The translations under genes and the position numbers were made by a program. 21,858 nucleotides of DNA. Source: UBA8346 sp050260935. GTDB lineage: Bacteria; Bacillota; UBA4882; UBA8346. The notes beneath the pieces were generated by a model that had not been told where the DNA came from, did no database searches, and was given only the letters and a program-made list of their open reading frames with translations. The stretch covers positions 1 to 21,858 of the forward strand of contig JBLNCU010000077.1 of assembly GCA_050260935.1 (NCBI GenBank). The letters run 5' to 3'. Shown here in pieces: positions 1-8,300 of this stretch (position 1 is its first letter; each line of letters starts with the position of its first letter).

Positions 1-109
1 TTGGCGCAGTAGCGCTTTAACCGGGAACGTCTTTCCTTTTCTTTTGATATGGTCATTATATATGGCAATTCCCGGTCAGGCAATACCGTCAGCTTTTGGG
101 CTTTTTAGG

Positions 110-722
110 TTAGCGGCAACAGCTTACCCTTAATCCCGCAGAGTATGTCAATACAAGAATTGTTTGATGTTTCACATTTTTAATTGCCGAGAAAATCCGA
201 AAAACTTCTTCTTTGCTAAGGACCGTAGGAAGTATCTTATCTTTCTTAGGGCGTTTGATCTCGAAAATGAAGTCCTTCTTTAAAATTTGTCCGTAAAAGA
301 ATTTCAAAGCATTAATGGTTATATTCAAGTAAGATGCTGATACATGCCGCTTTTCCCGATAAATAAACCAGGTAATCTCTTATATCCTCATTTGTAACGT
401 CATCAATACTTTTCTCTATAAAAGCGTCAAAATTCATATTGCATCGGATATAAGCCTTGATTGTCTTATAACTGTAACTCCTGGCAATAAGCTCTTTTTC
501 CAGGTCATTAAGTTGCGGAATAACCTGAAAATCAAATCGGACTTGTCCCGCTCCAAATATATTGATTAATTGTTCCACAATGTTTTCGTGATTCGGTATT
601 ATCCAGCATTTATGTTCGGGATCATATCTCCGCCCCGCTATCCTTCGAACTTTCTCCACCAATTCCGGACGATACGAAAAATAAACTTTTAAGTACCCAT
701 CCGCATTTTCAATCCGAACCAT
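110..722 (-). pseudogene. Tyrosine recombinase/integrase, frameshifted and truncated
   Basis: This is a phage/XerC-type integrase broken into two frames. The first part (722 down to about 350) starts at an ATG after GGAGAGG. It has an N-terminal stretch of about 60 residues (FSYRPELVEKVRRI, RYDPEHKCWIIP) that resembles the small HARP-like domain found ahead of some clostridial integrases. The SAM-like core-binding domain follows (SYKTIKAYIRCNMNFDAFIEK, NEDIRDYLVYLSG). One extra base near 350 shifts the frame; skipping it restores a smooth read through RHVSASYLNITINALKFFYG into the catalytic domain up to LTYSAGLRVS, the conserved first Arg box. A second break near 130 ends the protein. The later catalytic HxxR and Tyr motifs are absent, so it cannot be active. 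Bases 1-109 read in one frame with an internal TGA (NDHIKRKGKTFPVKALLRQ on the far side), which I do not recognise. The integrase identity is firm; the N-terminal domain name is inference. Confidence 0.82.
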
Positions 723-821
723 AGAAATCCTCTCCTATATTTTCCACGATTTATCATTATTACCTGCCAACTAAATAACATTTGAATAATTCGTAATACT
801 TTAAAATTTTTCCTGCTGATA

Positions 822-850
822 ATTGTAAACGAACATATATTCGGTGTCAA
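822..850 (-). promoter_or_regulatory. Sigma-A promoter of the integrase remnant
   Basis: On the minus strand TTGACA (845-850) is followed by 17 bp and TACAAT (822-827). This is a near-consensus sigma-A promoter pointing at the integrase remnant. Its -35 box lies only a few bases beyond the T-tract of the hydrogenase operon terminator. Confidence 0.7.
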
Positions 851-852
851 GC

Positions 853-893
853 AAAAAAAAACAAGGCAACTCCAGTAGAATTACCTTGTTTAA
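853..893 (-). terminator. Rho-independent terminator after the second hydrogenase gene
   Basis: On the minus strand the arm AAACAAGGTAA pairs with TTGCCTTGTTT (one T-G wobble) around a loop of about 10 bases, and is followed by a run of T. It lies about 30 bases after the stop codon of the hydrogenase gene at 926-2665 and closes the hndB-hydrogenase operon. Confidence 0.9.
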
Positions 894-925
894 ATAAATT
901 AATTTGATCCCCTAATTCTCAATTC

Positions 926-2665
926 CTAAATGCTCTTCTTATACTTTCCCCGCTTGGTATAATGCGTGTGCAAATACTGATGTGACTTTTCACCCAAAGG
1001 TTTCCCTAAAAAGTCCTTATATAATTCTTGTACAGCCGGGTTTTGATGGGACTTCCGAACCGGCATCCCTTTGTCCTCAGCATAGATGGCTTTGATCCGG
1101 GCCAGGCGGGTTTCAAGATTGGTCGGGAAAGGCTGGCCGCCGCCGCCGATACATCCGCCTGGGCAACACATGACTTCAATGAATTGATAGTCTGCAGTGC
1201 CGTCTTTAATCTTCTCCATCAGTTTCCTGGCGTTGGAAAGGCCGTGGGCGACCGCCACTTTTACCTTGGTCCCGTTCAAATCGACAACGGCCTCCTTGAC
1301 GCCTTCAATACCGCGGACCTCTTCAAAGTCGATCTTCGGCAATTCCTTCTCGGTAACCACTTCATAAACGGTCCGGAGGGCGGCCTCCATCACGCCGCCG
1401 GTAGCCCCGAAGATGACACCGGCTCCGGTGGAGATCCCCAACGGATCGTCGAATTTCTCTTCAGGCAACGCCTCAAAATTGATCCCGCTCTCCCGGAGCA
1501 TCCGGCCGAGTTCGCGGGTGGTCAATACCACATCAACATCCTGCCAGCCGCTGCTCTTCATCTCCGGGCGTTGGCACTCGTATTTCTTGGCCGTACAAGG
1601 CATGATGGAAACCATGAAGATCTTTTCCGGAGCAATACCGGCCTTTTTAGCGTAGTAGGTCTTGGCCATCGCCCCGAACATCTGTTGCGGCGATTTACAG
1701 GATGAAAGATGATCCAACAAATCAGGGTAAAAATGTTCGATAAACTTAATCCAACCCGGACTGCAGGAGGTGATCATCGGCAGCTTGCCACCGTTATTCA
1801 ACCGTTGGATTAATTCATTCCCTTCTTCAATAATCGTTAGGTCGGCCGAGAAGTCGGTGTCGAATACCCGGGCAAAGCCCAGACGTCGCAAAGCGGCCAC
1901 CAGTTTTCCAGTGGCGATGGCGCCGGGAGCTAGGCCCATCTCCTCTCCGATGGCCACCCTGATGGCAGGAGCGGTCTGAACCACCACATGCAGATCCGGA
2001 TTGGCCAGAGCGTCCCAAACCTTCTTGGTATCGTCCACTTCGTAAATAGCCCCCACCGGACAGGCATGAATACATTGCCCGCAAAGGGTGCAGGCCACAT
2101 TGTTCAAATCATTGGCGCCTGCCGGCATAATCACCGTTTCATCACCGCGATTAACCGGGCCCAAAGCGGAAACGCCCTGAACTTTTTGGCAGACAGCCAC
2201 ACAGCGCCGGCATAAAATGCATTTTGAAGGATCCCGGACAATCGAACAACTGGAAGTGTCCAGCGGTAGCCTGGTTTTCTCGGCAACGCCGAAACGGCTG
2301 GAACGGATCCCCAATTTCTCGGTTAAAGTCTGCAGTTCGCAGTGCTGGTTCCGGATGCAATTCAGACAATCCTGTGGATGATTGGAGAGTAACAATTCCA
2401 AATTCAGCTTCCGGGCTTCCCGAATCGCCGGGGTATTTGTCTTAACCACCATTCCTTCGGCCACCGGTTGGGAGCAAGCGGTCTGTAGCGCTCTGGCCCC
2501 GGCTACTTCTACCATGCATATGCGGCACATGGCTTTGGTATCAAGATCCGGGCTGTAACATAACGTGGGGATGTCGATCCCCGCTTTTTTGGCTGCTTCT
2601 AAAATTGTGGAACCGGTCGGGACTTCTACTGTTTGTCCATCTATTGTCAGTTTAACGGAATCCAT
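926..2665 (-). CDS. hndD: [FeFe]-hydrogenase catalytic subunit, HndD type (second copy)
   Basis: 579-residue iron-only hydrogenase of the NAD(P)-linked HndD/HydA family, which makes or consumes H2 in the cytoplasm. In order: NuoG-like [2Fe-2S] domain (C36, C47, C50, C64); His-Cys [4Fe-4S] site (H96, C100, C103, C109); two ferredoxin clusters (C149/152/155/159 and C192/195/198/202); the H-cluster domain with TSCSPGW (about 299-305), MPCTAKKYE (about 355-363) and EVMCCPGGC (497-505); and a C-terminal small-subunit tail ending HTHYTKRG. The first motif has Ser where most family members have a second Cys, and there is an extra Cys just before the third-motif ligand. Start is ATG after AAAGGATG. 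It follows hndB by 162 bases and is closed by a terminator. It is clearly paralogous to the hydrogenase at 3516-5300. Its electron partners are not encoded in this operon. Confidence 0.95.
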   Translation of the reverse strand: MDSVKLTIDGQTVEVPTGSTILEAAKKAGIDIPTLCYSPDLDTKAMCRICMVEVAGARALQTACSQPVAEGMVVKTNTPAIREARKLNLELLLSNHPQDCLNCIRNQHCELQTLTEKLGIRSSRFGVAEKTRLPLDTSSCSIVRDPSKCILCRRCVAVCQKVQGVSALGPVNRGDETVIMPAGANDLNNVACTLCGQCIHACPVGAIYEVDDTKKVWDALANPDLHVVVQTAPAIRVAIGEEMGLAPGAIATGKLVAALRRLGFARVFDTDFSADLTIIEEGNELIQRLNNGGKLPMITSCSPGWIKFIEHFYPDLLDHLSSCKSPQQMFGAMAKTYYAKKAGIAPEKIFMVSIMPCTAKKYECQRPEMKSSGWQDVDVVLTTRELGRMLRESGINFEALPEEKFDDPLGISTGAGVIFGATGGVMEAALRTVYEVVTEKELPKIDFEEVRGIEGVKEAVVDLNGTKVKVAVAHGLSNARKLMEKIKDGTADYQFIEVMCCPGGCIGGGGQPFPTNLETRLARIKAIYAEDKGMPVRKSHQNPAVQELYKDFLGKPLGEKSHQYLHTHYTKRGKYKKSI

Positions 2666-2687
2666 TGTTTTTCATCCTTTCGCACAT

Positions 2688-2711
2688 TAATTGACAATGT
2701 ATAATTGACAA
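2688..2711. repeat. Short direct repeat TAATTGACAA (two copies)
   Basis: TAATTGACAA occurs at 2688-2697 and again at 2702-2711, in the 162-base gap between hndB and the hydrogenase gene. The same gap has an inverted repeat GATGATTA (2754-2761) / TAATCATC (2785-2792). I see no gene or convincing promoter in it. This kind of AATTGTCAAT-rich spacer looks like low-complexity or decayed-element sequence. Confidence 0.5.
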
Positions 2712-2827
2712 TTGGTCATGCCTATCATTAATATGAAAATGCTATGTTTCAATGATGATTAGCCGTCCATTGCCAACTGAAAATTAATCATCTGCTCATT
2801 TAGAGTATTGCTTTTATTTTAAAAATA

Positions 2828-3190
2828 TCAATTGGTTTTGATAACCCACTCGTTGACCACATTTCCGTTCACAATATGATTGGCCACTATCTGGCGGGCC
2901 CGGTCGGCGGTTACTTTGCCGTAGACAACCTTGTCTTTCCCCGGAACGTATACTTCAACCAGCGGTTCCTGCTCACAAAGGCCTATACAACCGGTTTGGG
3001 TAATCGCGACATCTTGAATATTCCTCTTCCCCAGCTCATCCAAGAAAGCCATCATTGTATCCCGTGCCCCGGCGGCAATACCACAGGTGGCCATGCCGAT
3101 AACAATCTTGATATTCTGGGAACCTTCTCTAAGCCCGGTGAGTTTTTTCGCGTCTTCCCTGATTTTTGCCAATTCATCAAGCGATTTCAC
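2828..3190 (-). CDS. hndB: HndB-like thioredoxin-fold [2Fe-2S] protein
   Basis: 120-residue protein of the HndB / (2Fe-2S) ferredoxin-like family, an electron-transfer subunit of NAD(P)-linked [FeFe]-hydrogenases. After a charged helix (residues 1-23) comes the thioredoxin-like fold with Cys36 in GMATCGIAAGA and Cys68 and Cys72 in TGCIGLCEQEP. The position five residues after Cys36, which is Cys in NuoE-like proteins, is Gly41 here, so only three of the usual four cluster cysteines are obvious. I believe that is common in HndB, but it should be checked. The start is GTG, seven bases after a perfect AGGAGG. It is first in the operon with the hydrogenase at 926-2665 and lies behind the promoter and leader at 3191-3451. 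Confidence 0.88.
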   Translation of the reverse strand: MKSLDELAKIREDAKKLTGLREGSQNIKIVIGMATCGIAAGARDTMMAFLDELGKRNIQDVAITQTGCIGLCEQEPLVEVYVPGKDKVVYGKVTADRARQIVANHIVNGNVVNEWVIKTN

Positions 3191-3264
3191 ATGAATACCT
3201 CCTAATGTGGTTTATATTTTCCCAATTGTATTACCGGTTTTGTTCCGCATTACATTTTGAAAAG

Positions 3265-3299
3265 TCGTTTCCCTCCACTATTATGACGCCGGTTTAAGC
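3265..3299 (-). promoter_or_regulatory. Shared leader block of the hndB operon
   Basis: Read on the plus strand, TCGTTTCC (3265-3272) is followed 12 bases later by GACGCCGGTTTAAGC (3285-3299). The hndA leader has TCGTTTCC (8979-8986) and, two bases on, GATGCCGGTTTTAAAGC (8989-9005). The same order and strand in both leaders suggests common descent or a shared RNA or protein target. Function unknown. Confidence 0.5.
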
Positions 3300-3344
3300 A
3301 TAAAAGCAGGTATCACAGGTATTTCAAATGTAATACGAATTAAA

Positions 3345-3362
3345 TTGTTCCACTTTTCACAA
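3345..3362. promoter_or_regulatory. Rex-like operator upstream of hndB
   Basis: TTGTTCC-ACTT-TTCACAA. The redox repressor Rex binds TTGTGAA-N4-TTCACAA or TTGTTAA-N4-TTAACAA in Gram-positive bacteria. Against the merged consensus TTGTKAA-N4-TTMACAA this site matches 12 of 14 defined positions, with the CC of the left arm as the mismatch. The same 14 bases recur at 9060-9077. It lies about 55-70 bases after the predicted transcription start, so binding would block elongation rather than initiation. The Rex assignment is inference. Confidence 0.5.
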
Positions 3363-3375
3363 AGTGTCAGTAAAA

Positions 3376-3396
3376 ATTGAGGACAAAGTCCTCAAT
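3376..3396. promoter_or_regulatory. Perfect palindrome in the hndB leader
   Basis: ATTGAGGAC-AAA-GTCCTCAAT, 9-bp arms with a 3-base centre, about 20-40 bases after the predicted start. On the minus strand it is followed by TTTTT, so it could act as a weak intrinsic terminator/attenuator or as an operator for a dimeric regulator. Its core AGGAC-N3-GTCCT recurs at 9092-9110. Confidence 0.7.
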
Positions 3397-3421
3397 AAAA
3401 CCAGTTTTATAAACATTTATT

Positions 3422-3451
3422 ATTATAGCTGAAAATACCTCACTGTGTCAA
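3422..3451 (-). promoter_or_regulatory. Sigma-A promoter of the hndB-hydrogenase operon
   Basis: Minus strand TTGACA (3446-3451), 18 bp, TATAAT (3422-3427): both boxes perfect. Predicted start is near 3415, giving a leader of about 225 bases before the hndB GTG. The interval 3191-3515 holds this promoter, the leader elements listed separately and a bulged 8-bp hairpin at 3469-3489 after the upstream hydrogenase gene. That hairpin has no T-tract, so I do not call it a terminator. Confidence 0.85.
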
Positions 3452-3515
3452 CTTTTTAAGCCGTCTTACAGCGCGTAACCACGCCGCTGCAATTTCGTTA
3501 AACAGATTTTAACAT

Positions 3516-5300
3516 TTATTTCAACTTTTCGTTAAATATCCCCCGCTTGGTATAATGAGTATGAAGCAATTCATGGGAATGGTGGCCCAGGGGCTCCTTT
3601 AGAAATTCCTCATACAGCTTTGCGACAAAGGGGTTTTGATGCGATTTCCGGAGCTCTTTCCCCTCGTCCTCTTTATAAATGGCCTCCAGCCGCTTCTGGC
3701 GGATGATATTGTTGGTGGGACGTGGTTGGCCGCCGCCGCTGATGCAACCGCCAGGGCAACCCATGACCTCGATGAAATGGTAAGGCGATTTACCGCTGGC
3801 AACCTCCGCCATCAGTTTTTTAGCCCCGGCTAAACCGCTGGTAACAGCCACCTTTATCGTTACTCCATTTAAAAATTGGTAAGCGGGCAGAGGACTTTCA
3901 ATGGTCACCTCCGCTGTTTTCACCTGGCTCAATCCGACAATCGGAGTTACATGCAGCTTGTCAAAGGGAAGCTCTCTTCCGGTAATCAGCTCGTAAACCG
4001 TCCGGAGAGCCGCTTCCATCACCCCTCCGGTTACCCCGAAGATATCGGCCGCGCCGGTGGATAAACCTAAAGGATTATCGAATTTGCCGTCCTCCAAAGC
4101 CTGGAAGTCGATGCCGGCGTCTTTGATCATCCGGGCCAATTCCCTGGTGGTTATAACCGCGTCCACGTTGGGAACACCGTTGTTCTGCATCTCCGGCCTG
4201 GTAATCTCAAACTTCTTGGCGGTGCAAGGCATCACCGACACCGCGAAAATATTTTGGGGATCAACCCCGATCTTGGTGGCGTAATAAGACTTTACCAATG
4301 CCCCCAGCATAGTATGGGGCGACTTACAGGTTGAGAGATGATCGAGTTCTTCCGGGAAGGAATGTTCAATGTATTTGATCCACCCCGGACTGCAACTGGT
4401 AATCATCGGTAAAGTGGCCGGCTGGCCGGAAAAGGCCGCTTTAATCCGCTGCAGCAATTCATTTCCTTCCTCAATAATCGTCAAGTCGGCCGCGAAATTG
4501 GTGTCGAATATATCATCGAAGCCCATATCCCGTAGAGCAGTGGCCATCTTTCCCGTAACCAGCGTTCCGGGGGGATAACCGAACTCCTCGCCCAAAGCGG
4601 CCCGGATTGCCGGCGCCGTCTGAATCACCACCCGTTTGGCAGGGTCAAACAAGGCTTTCCAGACAGCCTGAGTCGAATCTTTCTCCTGGAGAGCCCCGAC
4701 CGGACAGACAGTGGTGCACTGGCCGCAAAACGCACAGTTCACGGAGTTCAAAGGAAGGTCCTCCGGCGGGCCAATGACGGTTTTAAAACCTCTCCGCTGG
4801 GCGTTTAAGACCCCCACCCCTTGAATCTGGTTACAAACAGTGACACAGCGCCGGCAGAGGATGCACTTGGACATATCTCTGGTGATCGAAGGCGACAGCT
4901 CATCCACCACCGCTTTCGAACGTTCCCCTTCAAACCGGAAATCGTTAATCTGGATAAGCTCGCCCAATTTCTGGAGTTCGCAATTTTGATTACGGGCGCA
5001 ACTCAAACAATCCTTCCGGTGATCGGAAAGCATCAGTTCGTATAATACTTTCCGGGCTTTCTTCACCTTTTCGGTGTTGGTGCGGACCACCATGCCGTCA
5101 CGGGCTTCCACCATGCAGGATGCCTGTAAGGTTTTAGCCCCTTCCACTTCCACAACGCAAATCCGGCAGGAGCCTATCTGGTGAACGTTTTCCAGGTAGC
5201 AAAAGTGAGGGATTAAGATATTATTCTGTTTAGCCGCCTCGAAGATGGTAACTCCCTCTTCAACGGTTACTTTTTTATTATTAATTGTTAAGCTAATCAT
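3516..5300 (-). CDS. hndD: [FeFe]-hydrogenase catalytic subunit, HndD type (first copy)
   Basis: 594-residue iron-only hydrogenase with the same layout as the copy at 926-2665: N-terminal NuoG-like [2Fe-2S] domain (C..SCRIC..C), His-Cys cluster site (DHRKDCLSCARNQNC), two [4Fe-4S] ferredoxin motifs (CILCRRCVTVC, CAFCGQCTTVCPVG), and the H-cluster domain with TSCSPGW, MPCTAKKFE and EVMGCPGGC, ending in a small-subunit tail HTHYTKRG. A longer frame could begin at a TTG, but the ATG at 5300 is seven bases after a perfect AGGAGG that lies in the last codons of the upstream gene, so I take that ATG. It is last in the hndA-hndC/gltD-hndD operon and should be the catalytic subunit working with the two upstream gene products. 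As in its paralogue, Ser replaces the second Cys of the first H-cluster motif. Confidence 0.95.
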   Translation of the reverse strand: MISLTINNKKVTVEEGVTIFEAAKQNNILIPHFCYLENVHQIGSCRICVVEVEGAKTLQASCMVEARDGMVVRTNTEKVKKARKVLYELMLSDHRKDCLSCARNQNCELQKLGELIQINDFRFEGERSKAVVDELSPSITRDMSKCILCRRCVTVCNQIQGVGVLNAQRRGFKTVIGPPEDLPLNSVNCAFCGQCTTVCPVGALQEKDSTQAVWKALFDPAKRVVIQTAPAIRAALGEEFGYPPGTLVTGKMATALRDMGFDDIFDTNFAADLTIIEEGNELLQRIKAAFSGQPATLPMITSCSPGWIKYIEHSFPEELDHLSTCKSPHTMLGALVKSYYATKIGVDPQNIFAVSVMPCTAKKFEITRPEMQNNGVPNVDAVITTRELARMIKDAGIDFQALEDGKFDNPLGLSTGAADIFGVTGGVMEAALRTVYELITGRELPFDKLHVTPIVGLSQVKTAEVTIESPLPAYQFLNGVTIKVAVTSGLAGAKKLMAEVASGKSPYHFIEVMGCPGGCISGGGQPRPTNNIIRQKRLEAIYKEDEGKELRKSHQNPFVAKLYEEFLKEPLGHHSHELLHTHYTKRGIFNEKLK

Positions 5301-5302
5301 CG

Positions 5303-8300
5303 TCAAGCCCTCCTATCGCAACGTAAGCATCTCATGGACTCCGCGATGGCATTCAACTTATGGAATCCGACCGCCACCTCGTCAAAACAATTCTTCCGTT
5401 GCCCGGGATCGAGATATTTCATCGGGAATCTTTCGTGCTCCAGAATTTCTTTTTCCTCGGACGGTTTCGGGATCTCGATATCTTCACCAGTATTTAAAAT
5501 GCCTTTGCCCCCCAGGAACTGGTCAATGGCTTTGGCGGCCTTCTTGCCGTCGGCAATGGCGGTGATGGCTACATCGGAACCTCTGGCGACATCTCCCCCG
5601 GCGAAAACCCCTTTCATTTTAGTCATCAGGGTATCCTTATCCGTCACAAAGGTGCCCCATTTAGTGACCTCCACCTCATCCTTGTTGATGAAAGGCAGGT
5701 CGGAGTATTGGCTGACCGCCGGAATAACCATATCCGTCTTGATCCGGAACTCGGAACCAGGTATCTCCTTGGGCCTTCTCCGGCCGCTGGCGTCAAACTC
5801 GCTCAATTCCATCTTCAAGCATTCGATCTCCTCAACCTTACCGGAGCCAAGTATTCGCACTGGCGCCACCAGCGTCAGCACTTGCACACCTTCGTCGATA
5901 GCATCCCGTATTTCCCTGGGATCGGCCGGCATATCTTCCTCTAATCTGCGGTAAAGGATCTTCACTTCTTGAGCGCCAAGCCTAAGGGCGACCCGGGCGG
6001 CGTCAATTGCCGTATTACCACCGCCGATGACCGCTACCGAATTGCCGACTTTCACATCCTTGCCCAAATTGACATCGCAGAGAAACTCCAATCCATGGTA
6101 AACTCCTGGCAGATCTTCGCCGGGGATCCCGATCTGGTGCGAAAATTGGGTTCCGGTGGCGATATAGACCGCATCGTGTTGCCTGCGGAGTTGTTCAAAG
6201 GCGATGTCCTTGCCAATCTCGGTATTTAAATGAATCCGTACCCCTACTTGTTCGATTAACTTGATCTCTTGTTGCAGGACTTCCTTGGGAAGCCGGTATT
6301 CGGGGATACCGAAGGCCAAAACCCCTCCGGCTACCGGTTTGGCCTCATAAACGTCAATGTCATATCCTAAACGAGCCAGATAATAGCCGCAGGTCAACCC
6401 GGAAGGGCCGGCGCCGATGATTCCCACGCTCTTGCCCCGTTTCGGGAAGACGAGATCCATATAAGGCTCTTCGTTCTTTAAAACATAATCGGCCGCATAA
6501 CGTTTTAAATCGGCGATGGAAATTGGTTCATCCAACTGAGCCCGCCGGCACTTGCTCTCGCACGGATGGGTGCAGACCCTGCCGCAGACGGCCGGGAAGG
6601 GATTTTCCTTCCGGATTAGGTTATAAGCATCCCGAATTCTGCCGGCGGCGATCAAAGCGACGTAGCCCGGCACGTTGACACCGGCCGGACAGGCATTTTG
6701 ACAGGGGGAGATGAACAGATCGGCGCAGACTCCGGCCCGGCAATACTTATACTTGATATGCTCCTCGTACTCCTCCCGGAAGTATTTGATCGTGTTTAAA
6801 ACCGGATTGGGAGCGGTTTGCCCCAGGCCACAGATGGCCGTCTCCTTAATAATGCCCCCCAGCTCCTCCAGGAGTTCAATATCCCCCTCACGGCCATAGC
6901 CTTTGGTGATCCGTTCCAAGATCTCCAGCATCCGTTTGGTTCCCAGACGGCAGGGGACGCATTTGCCGCAGGATTCATCCTGGACAAACTCCATGAAAAA
7001 GCGGGCCATATCAACCATACAGGTATCTTCATCCATGGTGATCAAACCGCCGGAACCCATGATCGTTCCTAGTTTAACCAGGGAATCGTAGTCGATAGGG
7101 GTGTTTAAATATTCCCTGGTAATACAGCCCCCGGAGGGACCACCGGTTTGAGCAGCTTTAAACTCTTTCTTCTTGGGAATGCCGCCGCCGATATTAAAGA
7201 TAATCTCACCCAGAGTAACTCCCAGCGGCACCTCGACGATACCGGTGTTGCTGATATCGCCGGCCAGGGCGAAAACTTTGGTGCCCTTGCTGTTGGCGGT
7301 GCCGAACTGCGTAAACCAGTCGGCCCCTTTTAGAATAATGGCCGGAGCATTGGCGAAGGTTTCCACGTTGTTGATAATGGTCGGCTTGGCAAAAAGGCCC
7401 CTCTGAAAAGGAAAAGGCGGTTTTTGGCGCGGTTCGCCCCTTTCTCCTTCAATCGAAGCCATCAGGGCGGTTTCCTCTCCGCAAACAAAGGCTCCGGCTC
7501 CAATTCTTATTTCTATATCAAAACTAAACCCGCTGCCCATTATATTAGCGCCCAACAGTCCGGCTTCCCGGCTCTTTTGAATGGCCGCGCTCAACCTTTC
7601 CACCGCCAGCGGATATTCGGCCCGGACATAGACAAAACCCCTGGAAGCGCCAATGGCATAACCGGCAATCATCATCCCTTCAATCACTGAATGGGGATCA
7701 CCTTCCAGAATGCTCCGGTCCATGAAAGCCCCGGGATCGCCCTCATCAGCGTTGCAAACGATGAATTTTTCATCTCCGGCTGCTTTTAAACCGGCTTCCC
7801 ATTTCAATCCGGTAGGGAAACCGCCGCCGCCCCGCCCCCGGAGGCCCGATTTTTTCATCTCGGCGACCACCGTTTCCGGCGACATCTCTTTTAACACCTT
7901 GGCAATAGCCTGATAACCTTCTCTGGAGATGTATTCCGGCAAGGAAGCATAATCAATAGCTCCGCAGTTGCGGAGGGCGATCTTCACCTGATCCTTAAAA
8001 AAGCGGATATCTTTTAGATGGGGGACGCGCTGGCCGGTCTTGCGGTCAAGGTAAGTCTTATCGGTTTTAATTTTATTGGATAATAAATGCGTATAGACTA
8101 TCGAAGGGACATCGGATGGCTGCAATTTGGTGTACAGGACCTCATCCGGCATGACAATCATTACCGGCCCCAGATCGCATGTGCCGATACAACCGGTTTC
8201 AGTAATCAGAACCTGCTCCGCTAGATTGCTGTCTTGCAACGACTTTAAAAGGGCATCCTTGACGGCATGACAATTGGAAGAGATACACCCCGCCCCTGAG

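Noticed and set aside
1028..1705. Long plus-strand frame of 225 codons
   Set aside because: It is antisense to a well-supported hydrogenase gene, resembles no family, and follows from the GC-rich codon pattern of that gene.
3469..3489. Hairpin CAGC-bulge-GCGT/ACGCGCTG after the first hydrogenase gene
   Set aside because: The 8-bp stem has no T-tract, so it is not supported as an intrinsic terminator.
5334..5954. Plus-strand frame of 206 codons
   Set aside because: It lies opposite the GltD-like part of the fused protein, and its Ser/Leu-rich composition is typical of a shadow frame.
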